From: Neisseria lisongii
Lineage (GTDB): Bacteria > Pseudomonadota > Gammaproteobacteria > Burkholderiales > Neisseriaceae
DNA length: 64,000 nt
Reading direction: 5' to 3'
Assembly (NCBI RefSeq): GCF_028463985.1
Contig: NZ_CP116766.1
Coordinates: forward strand, 1,426,001-1,490,000
The notes beneath the pieces are model-generated. The model saw only the letters and a list, made by a program, of their open reading frames with translations, did no database searches and had not been told where the DNA came from. Of the stretch, positions 7,739 through 15,757 are shown one piece after another (within the stretch, counting starts at the first letter, position 1; each line of letters opens with the position of its first letter). A program made the translations under genes and the position numbers.

Positions 7739-7975
7739 TTAACCGTTGTGGGCATTGATGTAGTCGATGGCCAGCTGAACGGTGGTAATTTTTTCTGCTT
7801 CTTCGTCAGGAATTTCGCAGCCGAATGCTTCTTCCAAAGCCATTACCAGTTCAACGGTATCCAGAGAGTCTGCGCCCAGATCGTCTTGGAAAGATGATTC
7901 GTTTTTCACTTCGGCTTCGTTAACGCCCAGTTGTTCGGCAACAATTTTTTTAACTTGTTGTTCAATATTTGACAT
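7739..7975 (-). CDS. acpP: Acyl carrier protein
   Basis: The 78-residue acidic protein carries fatty acyl chains on a 4'-phosphopantetheine arm. The attachment serine is S37 in GADSLDTVEL. A GGAACGACTGAC stretch precedes the start. It lies directly upstream of fabF, the usual order of the fatty acid cluster. Confidence 0.97.
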   Translation of the reverse strand: MSNIEQQVKKIVAEQLGVNEAEVKNESSFQDDLGADSLDTVELVMALEEAFGCEIPDEEAEKITTVQLAIDYINAHNG

Positions 7976-8531
7976 GTCAGTCGTTCCTTATATGCCTTAC
8001 GGCGGGTTTAAGAAAAGGGGGCAAATCAGTGCCGCAAAAGCCGGCGCTCGTTTGCTGTATATCATATCGGCGCTATTCTACCGAATTTGATTAGAGTTTT
8101 CCATCTAAAAATGCACAAACTCGGTTTTCAGACGGCCTGATTGTGAAATAAAACAAGAATAATTTCAAACAGAAACTTTCTGTTTTTCTACACAACGGAT
8201 TACGCTGCATATTATCACATGCTGATTTTAACCTACAAGCGGCTTTTTGTTTTATTTTGTTATCAAACATTTGGCACATGAAATCTTGGCAAGAAGCCGT
8301 CTGAAAAACGGGTTTTCGGGGCAAGTCGGTTTTCAGACGGCCTGTTTTGCGGTGGAAACAATAAAGTGAATTCACAATATAACACAGCGAGCCACCCTTC
8401 CCCTAACCCCTTCCCGCCAGCGGGACGGGGAACAGAATGTAGCAACTGTATTTTTCACCCCGTCGGGCAAAAATACAAAAACGGTTAGTCTGAAGGCCGG
8501 TCTAAACAAAACCGGCAATACTTCAACATGA
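7976..8531. other. 555-bp gap between acpP and the IS110 element
   Basis: This region holds the acpP upstream sequence, an inverted DUS pair at about 8295-8342, a truncated copy of the TATAGTG-type element (about 8362-8435), and the end of the insertion sequence. The minus-strand frames here (for example 8091-8375) are low-complexity DUS translations and not credible genes. Confidence 0.6.
8362..8435. repeat. Truncated TATAGTG-type element, copy 3
   Basis: After an end-like TAAAGTGAATTCACAAT comes a ~45-base block, starting ACAGCGAGCCACCCTTCC and ending CGGGACGGGGAAC. It is shared with copy 4 (49519 onward) and, on the other strand, with copy 2 (34882-35126). The rest of the element is missing. 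Confidence 0.5.
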
Positions 8532-9476
8532 TCAAACAGCACTCACTGCCGCCAAACGATCCCGCATCATCGCATTCAGAATCGTCAGCAGCTTACGCAT
8601 ACAGGCCGTTACCGCCACTTTGTACGGCTTACCCCGCAAACGCAGACGTTGGTAGAAGTCCTTAATCCTCGGTTCGTAGTGTGCCGCCACCATCGCCGCC
8701 ATATACAGCGTTTTGCGTACAGCACTGCGCCCGCCGAAACAGCGGCTTTTAAACTTCATTGTGCCGCTTTCTTTCACATAAGGGGCGACACCTACCAAAC
8801 CGGCAATCTGTTTATGCGATACTTTGCCCAATTCCGGCAACATCGCACATAAGGTCGCCGCAGTAGTCGGGCCGATACCTTTGATGCTTTGCAGCAGACT
8901 GCTTTTGTCGCCAAAATGAGTGTCGTTATGTTCTTCGATCTGTCTGTCCAAAGCAGCAATTAGTGCGTCGAAATGTGCGATCAGTGCTTCAACACTTTGA
9001 ATCTGTGTTTCATGTACCTGCTGCAAACGGTTTTTTTCGGCACTGCGCATTTCAACCAGTTGAGTGCGGCGGCTGATTAAGGCTTCGAGGATTTCTTCTG
9101 CCTCACTCGGCGGCGTATAGAGCTGCCGTTCCCAATCGGGCTTTTGTGTGATTACCTGTGCGTAAAACGCCAACATTTTGGCATCGGCCGCATCGGTTTT
9201 GGTGAGTGATTGCGACTGTGCGAATTGGTGCGTCTGACGGGGATTGGCAATGATGACTTTGAATCCTGCCCGGTGCAGTGCTTTGGCCAATGGGATTTCC
9301 AGTCCGCCGGTGCTTTCCATCACAACCAGTGAGACCTGATGTTTTTTCAGGTATTCGATGGTGTGGAGAAAGCCTTTTTGGTTGTTGGTCTCGGTTTTGG
9401 TCTTTTTGGAAGACGTGATGCCGATAACGAAGTTTCGTTTGGCGATGTCGATACCGCCGTAGTTTTGGGTACTCAT
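8532..9476 (-). CDS. IS110-family transposase (DEDD recombinase)
   Basis: The 314-residue product has an N-terminal RuvC-like DEDD domain and a C-terminal Transposase_20 domain. The acidic residues are D10 (GGIDIAKRNF), E54 (VVMESTGG), D95 and D98 (TKTDAADAK). The C-terminal block GVAPYVKESG holds S237, the expected nucleophilic serine. The frame is intact, so the enzyme may be active. An ATG at 9494 also exists, but GACAGG lies just upstream of the ATGATG at 9479/9476, so I prefer 9476. IS110 enzymes use an element-encoded RNA to choose targets. Confidence 0.9.
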   Translation of the reverse strand: MSTQNYGGIDIAKRNFVIGITSSKKTKTETNNQKGFLHTIEYLKKHQVSLVVMESTGGLEIPLAKALHRAGFKVIIANPRQTHQFAQSQSLTKTDAADAKMLAFYAQVITQKPDWERQLYTPPSEAEEILEALISRRTQLVEMRSAEKNRLQQVHETQIQSVEALIAHFDALIAALDRQIEEHNDTHFGDKSSLLQSIKGIGPTTAATLCAMLPELGKVSHKQIAGLVGVAPYVKESGTMKFKSRCFGGRSAVRKTLYMAAMVAAHYEPRIKDFYQRLRLRGKPYKVAVTACMRKLLTILNAMMRDRLAAVSAV

Positions 9477-9494
9477 CATAAACCTGTCTTGCAT

Positions 9495-9684
9495 TCGGTT
9501 GTGTTGTCGGGCAACTGTCCGGTTGTGTTGATGGGTTGCCCGGCTTCCCTAAGCTACACAGCGGTTGTTGAACCTTGGGTGCGCACGGGTGGCGGCCGGG
9601 CGGGTGTTGCTTGTTATGATACTGGAAGTTGGATATACAAGGGTGGCGCAACTTGTTGCCCACCAAAACCATATTTCAACTGTC
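9495..9684 (-). ncRNA. Candidate IS110 bridge RNA region
   Basis: This 190-base stretch lies between the transposase start and the next gene and contains no credible ORF. Two hairpins are visible: CGGGCAAC/GTTGCCCG (9508-9515 with 9535-9542) and GGTGGCGCAAC/GTTGCCCACC (9642-9652 with 9655-9664). IS110-group elements encode a structured bridge RNA of roughly this length in this place. Identity here is inferred from position and structure only. Confidence 0.4.
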
Positions 9685-11709
9685 TTACAAACCGCCCGCC
9701 AGTGCCGTATTCAAAAAAGTCAGCACACATGCCAGCTCTTCTGCCGAATCCTGCTGCGTGCCGTTGCCGGTGTGGCCGCCGCCGTCGGGGGCGTACAGCC
9801 ATGCCCTGCCGCCGAGCGTTTTCAGGCGGGCGTAGAATTTGAGGGCGTGGGCGGGGTGAACCCGGTCGTCGCTCAGGCTGGTAGTGATGAGTGCGGGCGG
9901 ATAGGCGGTATCGGCGGCAAGTTGGTGATACGGCGAATGCTGCGCCCAATATTCCCGGCAAACATCGTATTTTTGCGGATTGCCGTATTCGTCTGTCCAG
10001 CTTGCACCGGCGGAAAGCAGCGGATAGCGCAGCATATCGGTCAGCGGCATTTCACACACCATTGCGCCGAATGCCTGCGGTCGGCGGACAAATGCCGAGG
10101 CGACCACCAAGCCGCCGTTGCTGCCGCCCTGCAAACCGATTTTGTTGGGCGAACTCAAGCCCCGTTTTGCCAAATCGTGTGCCACCGCCAACAAATCGTC
10201 TGTGCTTTTATGTTTGTGCAGCCCTTGCGCCGCCTGATGCCATTTCGGCCCGAATTCGCCGCCGCCGCGCACGTTTGCCAACACAAAGGCGTTGCCCGTT
10301 TCCAGCCAGTATTTGCCTATGCTGCCCAGATAATGCGGCAATTCCGGCACGCCGAAACCGCCGTACACATAAATCAGGGTCGGAGTGTCGGCATTGGCGG
10401 CTTTGCCGACGTGGAAATAGGGAATCTGCGTGCCGTCTGCCGACTCTGCCTGCAGTTGCTGCACGGTGATGCCGTCTGAATCAAACTGTTCGGGCTGGCG
10501 GCGCATCACGCTCAGTTCCATCACGCTCAAATCCAAGGCATACAGGGTCAGTGATTCGGTAAAGCTGCTGGCGGCGAAATAGACGGTATCGCCGCCCCAC
10601 GGCTGGTCGGTGATTTCCAATGCGCCCGACGGCAAACGGGGAAGCGGCACTTCCTGCCATTGCCCGTCGGCAAAACGCCATGTTTTCAGACGGCCTTGCA
10701 CGTTGTCCAGAATATGGGCGACCACAAAGCGGCGGGTGGTTTCCACGCTTTCCAGCGCCTGCGTTTCGGACGGAGTAAACAGCAGACAGGCTTCGCCTAT
10801 GCTGCCCCGATTGACTTTTACCGCCAGCAAACTGCCGCCGGCATAACTTTGGTTGGCACGTTTCCAGTCTTTGCGCAGCGTAATCAGTAAATGTCCGGCA
10901 AGATAGCCGACCACGTCGCAATCTTCGGGTAAATTGAGCGGATTGGCTTCGCCTGCGGGCGAGACCTGCAGATAGGTTTTAGTGTAAAAACCCTGCGAGG
11001 CTTCAATCAGGTCAATCGGCGCACCCTGCGGATCGAGATAACGCCACGCATTGACCATCATACCGCCCTCGTCCATACGGTAAACCGGCGTGCTTTCTTC
11101 AAAGCTCTGCCCCCGTTCCACCAACCACACTTCGCACGGATAACCCGATTCGGTCAATTGGCGTTCGTCCCACGCCGGGCATACCCAAACGCTGTTTTCA
11201 TCCCGCCATGAAACATGGTTTTTACCTGCCGGAAAGTGAAAACCGCCCTCCACCAGCGTTCCCGCCGCCAAATCGATTTCCAACGTGTAAGCGGTATCGC
11301 CGCCGGCACGGCTCAAAGTCAGCAGCGCCCGTGTGGGCTGCTCCACCAAGTGCGACACGCCGCCCAGATACACATCGTCGCCGAGCAGCTCGTCAAAATC
11401 GGCCACGGAAAACAGAATCTGCCATTCAGGATAGCCCGAACGGTAGCTCGCCGAAGTGCAGACCCGATACACGCCTTTTGGATATTCCGAATCTTGGTGG
11501 AAATGATACATCCTCGCCCGATGTTCCTGACAAAACGGAATCTGCCGTTTGTCCTGCATTTGCTGCAACAGACCGTCTGCCAACTGTCGGGCGGCGGGCG
11601 TGTCGGCAAACTGCCGCTTGGTTTGGGCATGTGCTTCAGCGGCGAAGTTTTGCGTTTGCGGCGTATCCAGTTGTTCAAAATGGCGGAAAGAATCGGCTTG
11701 GCGTTCCAT
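9685..11709 (-). CDS. Prolyl oligopeptidase family serine peptidase (S9A)
   Basis: The 674-residue product has an N-terminal beta-propeller of roughly 400 residues and a C-terminal alpha/beta-hydrolase domain. The triad reads S530 in QGGSNGGL, D615 in LSDDRVHP and H646 in GGGHTGNG. YVYGGFG precedes the catalytic core. The enzyme cleaves short peptides after proline, most likely in the cytoplasm since no signal peptide is seen. Start ATG 11709 is the only one fitting the conserved N terminus. It stands alone between the IS110 element and the 5-oxoprolinase cluster. Confidence 0.88.
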   Translation of the reverse strand: MERQADSFRHFEQLDTPQTQNFAAEAHAQTKRQFADTPAARQLADGLLQQMQDKRQIPFCQEHRARMYHFHQDSEYPKGVYRVCTSASYRSGYPEWQILFSVADFDELLGDDVYLGGVSHLVEQPTRALLTLSRAGGDTAYTLEIDLAAGTLVEGGFHFPAGKNHVSWRDENSVWVCPAWDERQLTESGYPCEVWLVERGQSFEESTPVYRMDEGGMMVNAWRYLDPQGAPIDLIEASQGFYTKTYLQVSPAGEANPLNLPEDCDVVGYLAGHLLITLRKDWKRANQSYAGGSLLAVKVNRGSIGEACLLFTPSETQALESVETTRRFVVAHILDNVQGRLKTWRFADGQWQEVPLPRLPSGALEITDQPWGGDTVYFAASSFTESLTLYALDLSVMELSVMRRQPEQFDSDGITVQQLQAESADGTQIPYFHVGKAANADTPTLIYVYGGFGVPELPHYLGSIGKYWLETGNAFVLANVRGGGEFGPKWHQAAQGLHKHKSTDDLLAVAHDLAKRGLSSPNKIGLQGGSNGGLVVASAFVRRPQAFGAMVCEMPLTDMLRYPLLSAGASWTDEYGNPQKYDVCREYWAQHSPYHQLAADTAYPPALITTSLSDDRVHPAHALKFYARLKTLGGRAWLYAPDGGGHTGNGTQQDSAEELACVLTFLNTALAGGL

Positions 11710-11784
11710 AGCGGTTGGTTTCTGAAGAGGAAAGGGCGTTTATTATAGTGGATTATCCAACACACGCTCAAAAAAGATACAAAC

Positions 11785-11825
11785 ATGCCGTCTGAAAACC
11801 CGAAACGCGGATTTTCAGACGGCAT
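11785..11825. terminator. Inverted DUS terminator of the pxp cluster
   Basis: ATGCCGTCTGAAAA and TTTTCAGACGGCAT pair just downstream of the NRAMP-like gene on the minus strand. Confidence 0.75.
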
Positions 11826-11856
11826 GGTTAGGCATTTTCGGTCAAACCGGCAAGGT

Positions 11857-13050
11857 TCAGCCGAACAGGCCGCCGATGTATTTGCTGATGGTAATGGCGC
11901 TGAGTACTGCCATCAGGCCGACCACAATCACGCCGGCAACGGTGAGCCACAGCGGGTGTTTGTAGTCGCCGACGATTTTGGTTTTGTAGGCGGCAATCAG
12001 AATCAGACCGAGCGAAATCGGCAAAATCAGACCGTTTAATGCGCCGACCAACACCAGCACCTGCGCCGGTTTGCCGATGGTGGCGAATACGGCGGTGGAA
12101 ACGGCGATAAAGGCAATAATCCATTTGTTTTTATTGCGTTCGATAGACGGGCTGAGACCGGAGAAAAACGACACCGAAGTATAGGCCGCACCAATCACCG
12201 ATGTAATCGAAGCCGCCCAAATCACCACACCGAAAATCAGCAGGCCGATGTGTCCCGCTACGTATTCAAACGGTGTGGAAGCGGGGTTGTCGGGATTGAG
12301 CTGCACGCCTTGGCTGACCACGCCCAAAACCGCCAAAAACAATACAATCCGCATAATCGAGGCAATCAGAATCGCCCGCACCGAGCTTTGGCTTACTTCC
12401 GGCAATGCCGATTTGCCTTTGATGCCTGCGTCCAGCAGACGGTGCGCACCGGCAAAGGTGATGTAGCCGCCGACCGTGCCGCCCACCAGCGTAACAATCG
12501 CCATCGCATCGAGTTTTTCCGGCATAAAGGTATGCACGGCGGCATCCGCCAGCGGCGGGTTTGCCTGCCATGCCACATAAACCGTCAGCGCAATCATCAC
12601 GAAACCCATCACTTGGGCGAATTTGTCCATCACTTTGCCCGCTTCTTTAAACAGAAACACGCCGATGGCAATCACACCGCTGATAACCGCACCGGTTTCC
12701 GGCGACAGTCCGGTCAGCAGGTTCAGACCCAAGCCCGCACCGCCGACGTTACCGATATTGAACGCCAGACCGCCCATCACAATCAGCACCGCCAAGAAAT
12801 AGCCTGCGCCGGGTAAGACCTGATTGGCAATATCCTGCGCCCGTTTTTCGGAAACGGCGACAATCCGCCAGATATTGAGCTGCGCCCCGATGTCGAGCAG
12901 AATCGAGAGCAGAATCACAAAGCCGAAGCTCGCCGCCAGTGCTTGGGTAAAGGTGGCGGTTTGGGTCAGAAAGCCCGGACCGATGGCGGAAGTCGCCATC
13001 AGGAATGCAGCGCCGATTAAGGCATTTCTGCGGTTTTTTTGATCAGACAT
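11857..13050 (-). CDS. NRAMP-like transporter in 5-oxoprolinase cluster (YcsG-like)
   Basis: The 397-residue protein has about eleven membrane segments and NRAMP-family architecture. The TM1 metal-binding motif DPGN is replaced by SAIGPGF, and the TM6 MPH motif is not seen (GGTVGGYITFAGAHR stands there). It therefore probably does not carry Mn or Fe as classical MntH does. It is the last gene of pxpB-pxpC-pxpA, as in the Bacillus subtilis ycs/kip cluster that includes the NRAMP-related ycsG. Transport of 5-oxoproline or a related solute is inferred from context. It starts at ATG 13050, 110 bp after pxpA. Confidence 0.82.
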   Translation of the reverse strand: MSDQKNRRNALIGAAFLMATSAIGPGFLTQTATFTQALAASFGFVILLSILLDIGAQLNIWRIVAVSEKRAQDIANQVLPGAGYFLAVLIVMGGLAFNIGNVGGAGLGLNLLTGLSPETGAVISGVIAIGVFLFKEAGKVMDKFAQVMGFVMIALTVYVAWQANPPLADAAVHTFMPEKLDAMAIVTLVGGTVGGYITFAGAHRLLDAGIKGKSALPEVSQSSVRAILIASIMRIVLFLAVLGVVSQGVQLNPDNPASTPFEYVAGHIGLLIFGVVIWAASITSVIGAAYTSVSFFSGLSPSIERNKNKWIIAFIAVSTAVFATIGKPAQVLVLVGALNGLILPISLGLILIAAYKTKIVGDYKHPLWLTVAGVIVVGLMAVLSAITISKYIGGLFG

Positions 13051-13160
13051 AATCGCTTATCCTCTATAAATTGGGTTGTTACGGTGTTCGGGCGAACCCT
13101 GCGTTTTTTGGCTGTGCTGAACCCATTTCATTCGTTTTCAGACGGCCTGTGAACTGTTTT

Positions 13161-13898
13161 TCAGGCGGTAACGTTCATCCCCGCTGCTAACAATTCCTGC
13201 CGGATTTTTTCGGCAAACGCCACAGCGTGCGGCCCGTCGCCGTGCAGACAGATGCTGTCGGCCTGAACGGCAACCAAGCTGCCGTCCACTGCTTTGACCT
13301 GCCCGTCCCGCACCATCTGCAATACTTGGGCGATGGCTTCTTCGTCGCTGTCCACCTGCGCATCGGGGCGGCTGCGGGGAACCAGCGTGCCGTCGGGCAT
13401 ATAGCGGCGGTCGGCGAATACTTCGGAAATCACGCCCAAACCTGCGGCTTTTCCGGCTTCCAACAGCAGGCTGCCGGAAAGTGCCATCAGTTTCAATTTC
13501 GGGTCGAAGTCTGCCACAGTTCGGGCGATGATGTCCGCCAGCGCACGGTTTTTCGCCGCTTGGTTGTACATTGCGCCGTGCGGTTTGACATAAGCCATTT
13601 CCAAACCCTGATCATGGCACAATGCTTGTAATGCGCCCAACTGGTAATTCAGACACGCCCGCAAATCAGCTTCGGACAGATTCATTTCGGTACGGCCGAA
13701 GTTTTCCCGATCGGGATAGCCGGGGTGTGCGCCGATACGCACATTGTTTTGTCGGGCATACGCCAAAGCCGCCCGAATATCGGCAATGCTGCCGGCGTGT
13801 TGAGCGCAGGCAATGTTGGCCGAAGTAATCAGCCGCAACAGGGTTTCGTCGCTGCCGCAGCCTTCGGCGAGATCGGCGTTTAAATCAACCTGCTTCAT
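13161..13898 (-). CDS. pxpA: 5-oxoprolinase subunit A (LamB/YcsF family)
   Basis: The 245-residue product begins MKQVDLNADLAEGCGSDE, the LamB/YcsF signature, followed by SANIACAQHAG and GAHPGYPDRENFGR. With PxpB and PxpC it forms the ATP-dependent 5-oxoprolinase that opens pyroglutamate to glutamate. The start overlaps the end of pxpC by 14 bases, so the two are translationally coupled. The one oddity is CAQHAG, where many homologues have CGFHAG. Confidence 0.93.
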   Translation of the reverse strand: MKQVDLNADLAEGCGSDETLLRLITSANIACAQHAGSIADIRAALAYARQNNVRIGAHPGYPDRENFGRTEMNLSEADLRACLNYQLGALQALCHDQGLEMAYVKPHGAMYNQAAKNRALADIIARTVADFDPKLKLMALSGSLLLEAGKAAGLGVISEVFADRRYMPDGTLVPRSRPDAQVDSDEEAIAQVLQMVRDGQVKAVDGSLVAVQADSICLHGDGPHAVAFAEKIRQELLAAGMNVTA

Positions 13899-14814
13899 TC
13901 ACGATTCTCCGTATTTGGTTCAGATAGGCTCGGTTTTTGCGCCGCAGGGCGGCGGCTTCTTTCAAGCCGATTATTTTGAATCTGACTTTGCTGCCGAAAC
14001 GCACTTGCGCCAGCCTGCCTAAATCGGCGGCGGCAACGGTGGCGATTTTCGGATAGCCGCCGGTGGTTTGCGCATCGGCAAGCAGGATAATCGGTTTGCC
14101 GCTAGGCGGCACCTGCACGGTTCCTGCCTGAACGGCGTGGGACAGCATTTCCAAAGGCTGCGACAGGGTCAGCGGCTGCCCGTCGAAGCGGTAGCCCATG
14201 CGGTTGCTGTCGCTTTGCAGCGTCCACGTTTCTCGTTCCAAATTCAGACGGCCTTCTTCGCTGAAAGCGGCATATTCAGACGAGGGAACAAGGTGGACGG
14301 TATCGGTAAACGGTATCGGAGCGATACCGACTTTGGACAACTCCTGCGCACCTTTGCCGACGGGGAGACAATCGCCTTTTTGCAGCATTCTGCCCTGATG
14401 GCCGCCGAAACCGGCTTTCAGGTCGGTGCTTCTCGAACCCATCACTTCCGGCACATCAAATCCGCCCGCCACGCACACATAGCCGTACATACCCTGCACG
14501 GCACGCACCAGCTTCAAGGTCTGTCCTTTGCGGGCGGTATAACGCCAATACGAATAGACCGGTTCGCCGTCCAATTCCGCCTGATACACAGCACCGGTAA
14601 GGCAAAACGGCGTATCCTGTTCAAACACCAGCGTGATGCCGCCCAAGGCGATTTCGATTGCGGCTGCGCCTTCGTCGTTGCCCAATAAAATATTGCCCGC
14701 CGCCAAAGCAACCGTGTCCATCGCACCGGCATGGCCGATGCCGTAACGCCGGTGTCCGTAGCGTCCGGCATCCTGAATATGCGCCGGTGCCTGCACTGCC
14801 GAAACGTGAATCAT
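13885..14814 (-). CDS. pxpC: 5-oxoprolinase subunit C (carboxyltransferase-like, AHS2)
   Basis: The 309-residue product has the AHS2 (KipA-type) fold. It begins with VQAPAHIQDAGRYGHRRYGI, then GAMDTVALAAGN, and later QTTGGYPKIATVAAADLG. It is a subunit of 5-oxoprolinase; older annotations call such proteins allophanate hydrolase subunit 2. ATG 14814 overlaps the pxpB stop (ATGA), which supports the start and an operon. Confidence 0.93.
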   Translation of the reverse strand: MIHVSAVQAPAHIQDAGRYGHRRYGIGHAGAMDTVALAAGNILLGNDEGAAAIEIALGGITLVFEQDTPFCLTGAVYQAELDGEPVYSYWRYTARKGQTLKLVRAVQGMYGYVCVAGGFDVPEVMGSRSTDLKAGFGGHQGRMLQKGDCLPVGKGAQELSKVGIAPIPFTDTVHLVPSSEYAAFSEEGRLNLERETWTLQSDSNRMGYRFDGQPLTLSQPLEMLSHAVQAGTVQVPPSGKPIILLADAQTTGGYPKIATVAAADLGRLAQVRFGSKVRFKIIGLKEAAALRRKNRAYLNQIRRIVNEAG

Positions 14815-15458
14815 GGCTCAATCCTTTCTGCAACAAAGCGGACTTGGTCGCCCGCTGCCAACAGGGTCGGCGGATTCAAATCGGCACGGAACAGGGGCAA
14901 TTCGGTTTTGCCGATAATCTGCCAGCCACCGGGCGAAGCGAACGGATACACGCCGGTCTGACTGCCGCCGATACCGACCGAACCGGCGGGAACAGATGTT
15001 CTCGGCACGGCACGGCGGGGCGTGTGCAGCGATTCGGGTAAGCCGCCCAGATAGGGGAAACCGGGCTGGAAGCCCATCATAAATACGGTATAGGTTTGCG
15101 CCGTATGGCGGCGGACGATTTCGGCAATGTCTGTCTGATGGAAAGCGGCGACTTCCGCCAAATCCGGCCCGTATTCGCCGCCGTAGCAGACGGGAATTTC
15201 TACCAGTTTGCCCTGATTGGCGGCAACGGCGGTGTGTTCCCACACGTCTTGCAGTTTGTCGGCAAGCACCGCCAAATCGGTGTCGAAACGGGTGAACACG
15301 GTCAGATTGTTCATACCGACCACCACTTCTGCAATCCCGTCATGCTGCTCAAGCGCAGCAGCAAATGCCCACAGCTTTTGCTGTTTGCCTAATTCGGAAG
15401 GTGCATTCAGTCGGCAGACCAAAGCGGATTCGCTGATTGGTGTGATCTCTATTCTCAT
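14811..15458 (-). CDS. pxpB: 5-oxoprolinase subunit B (AHS1 family)
   Basis: The 215-residue product is the KipI/AHS1-type subunit. It carries NLTVFTRFD, IPVCYGGEYGPDL, and the signature FMMGFQPGFPYLGGLPE, followed by TPRRAVPRTSVPAGSVGIGG. It is first in the pxpB-pxpC-pxpA order and probably follows the operon promoter. In Bacillus subtilis the homologous KipI/KipA pair inhibits a sporulation kinase; in Neisseria the 5-oxoprolinase role is the natural reading. Confidence 0.93.
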   Translation of the reverse strand: MRIEITPISESALVCRLNAPSELGKQQKLWAFAAALEQHDGIAEVVVGMNNLTVFTRFDTDLAVLADKLQDVWEHTAVAANQGKLVEIPVCYGGEYGPDLAEVAAFHQTDIAEIVRRHTAQTYTVFMMGFQPGFPYLGGLPESLHTPRRAVPRTSVPAGSVGIGGSQTGVYPFASPGGWQIIGKTELPLFRADLNPPTLLAAGDQVRFVAERIEP

Positions 15459-15535
15459 TTTTTGTTAAGTTTGGTTATGATTTGACAAATCTATATGGGT
15501 CGGGGGCATTTTGTCAATAGTTCCTTATACGATAA

Positions 15536-15642
15536 TATAGTGAAATAACCCCAAAGCAATACAAGGCGGCAAGCCGCAGACAGTATGGACAATACGGCAA
15601 GGCGAAGCCAACGCTGTAGTGCTTTGAGGTTATTTCACTATA
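15536..15642. mobile_element. Correia-like repeat element (107 bp)
   Basis: The termini TATAGTGAAATAACC and GGTTATTTCACTATA are perfect 15-bp inverted repeats. The interior carries CAAGGCGGCAAGCCGCAGAC and GGCAAGGCGAAGCCAACGC, which resemble the internal blocks of Neisseria Correia repeats. The size fits the short class that lacks the IHF-site segment. It sits between the divergent pxpB and uvrD genes, so outward promoter or RNA-processing effects on either are possible. Confidence 0.85.
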
Positions 15643-15659
15643 AATGCACCATAAGCGTG

Positions 15660-15706
15660 AGGCCGTCTGAAAAATGCTCCCGCTGCTGCACTTTTTCAGA
15701 CGGCCT
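15660..15706. terminator. Inverted DUS pair upstream of uvrD
   Basis: AGGCCGTCTGAAAAA and TTTTTCAGACGGCCT enclose a 17-base loop, just outside the Correia-like element. It may insulate uvrD. Confidence 0.55.
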
Positions 15707-15757
15707 CGACATTTTCTATTAGAATAAAGCCTTTCATTATCCACCACAGCCCAGATT

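Larger units (their letters stand above)
8450..9684 (-). mobile_element. IS110-family insertion sequence (boundaries approximate)
   Basis: A single DEDD transposase gene is flanked by up to 190 bp of noncoding sequence upstream of its start and about 80 bp downstream. The long noncoding side upstream of the transposase fits the IS110 group rather than IS1111, which carries it downstream. No terminal inverted repeats or target duplication could be read, as expected for this family. Outer limits are bounded only by the neighbouring gene stop at 9685 and the repeat at 8435. Confidence 0.6.

Noticed and set aside
8091..8375. 94-codon minus-strand frame
   Set aside because: Built from DUS sequence and repeat; no ribosome site or motif.
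9685..11709. Possible interruption of the peptidase gene by the IS110 element
   Set aside because: The peptidase frame is full length with its catalytic His and stop before the element; nothing is disrupted.
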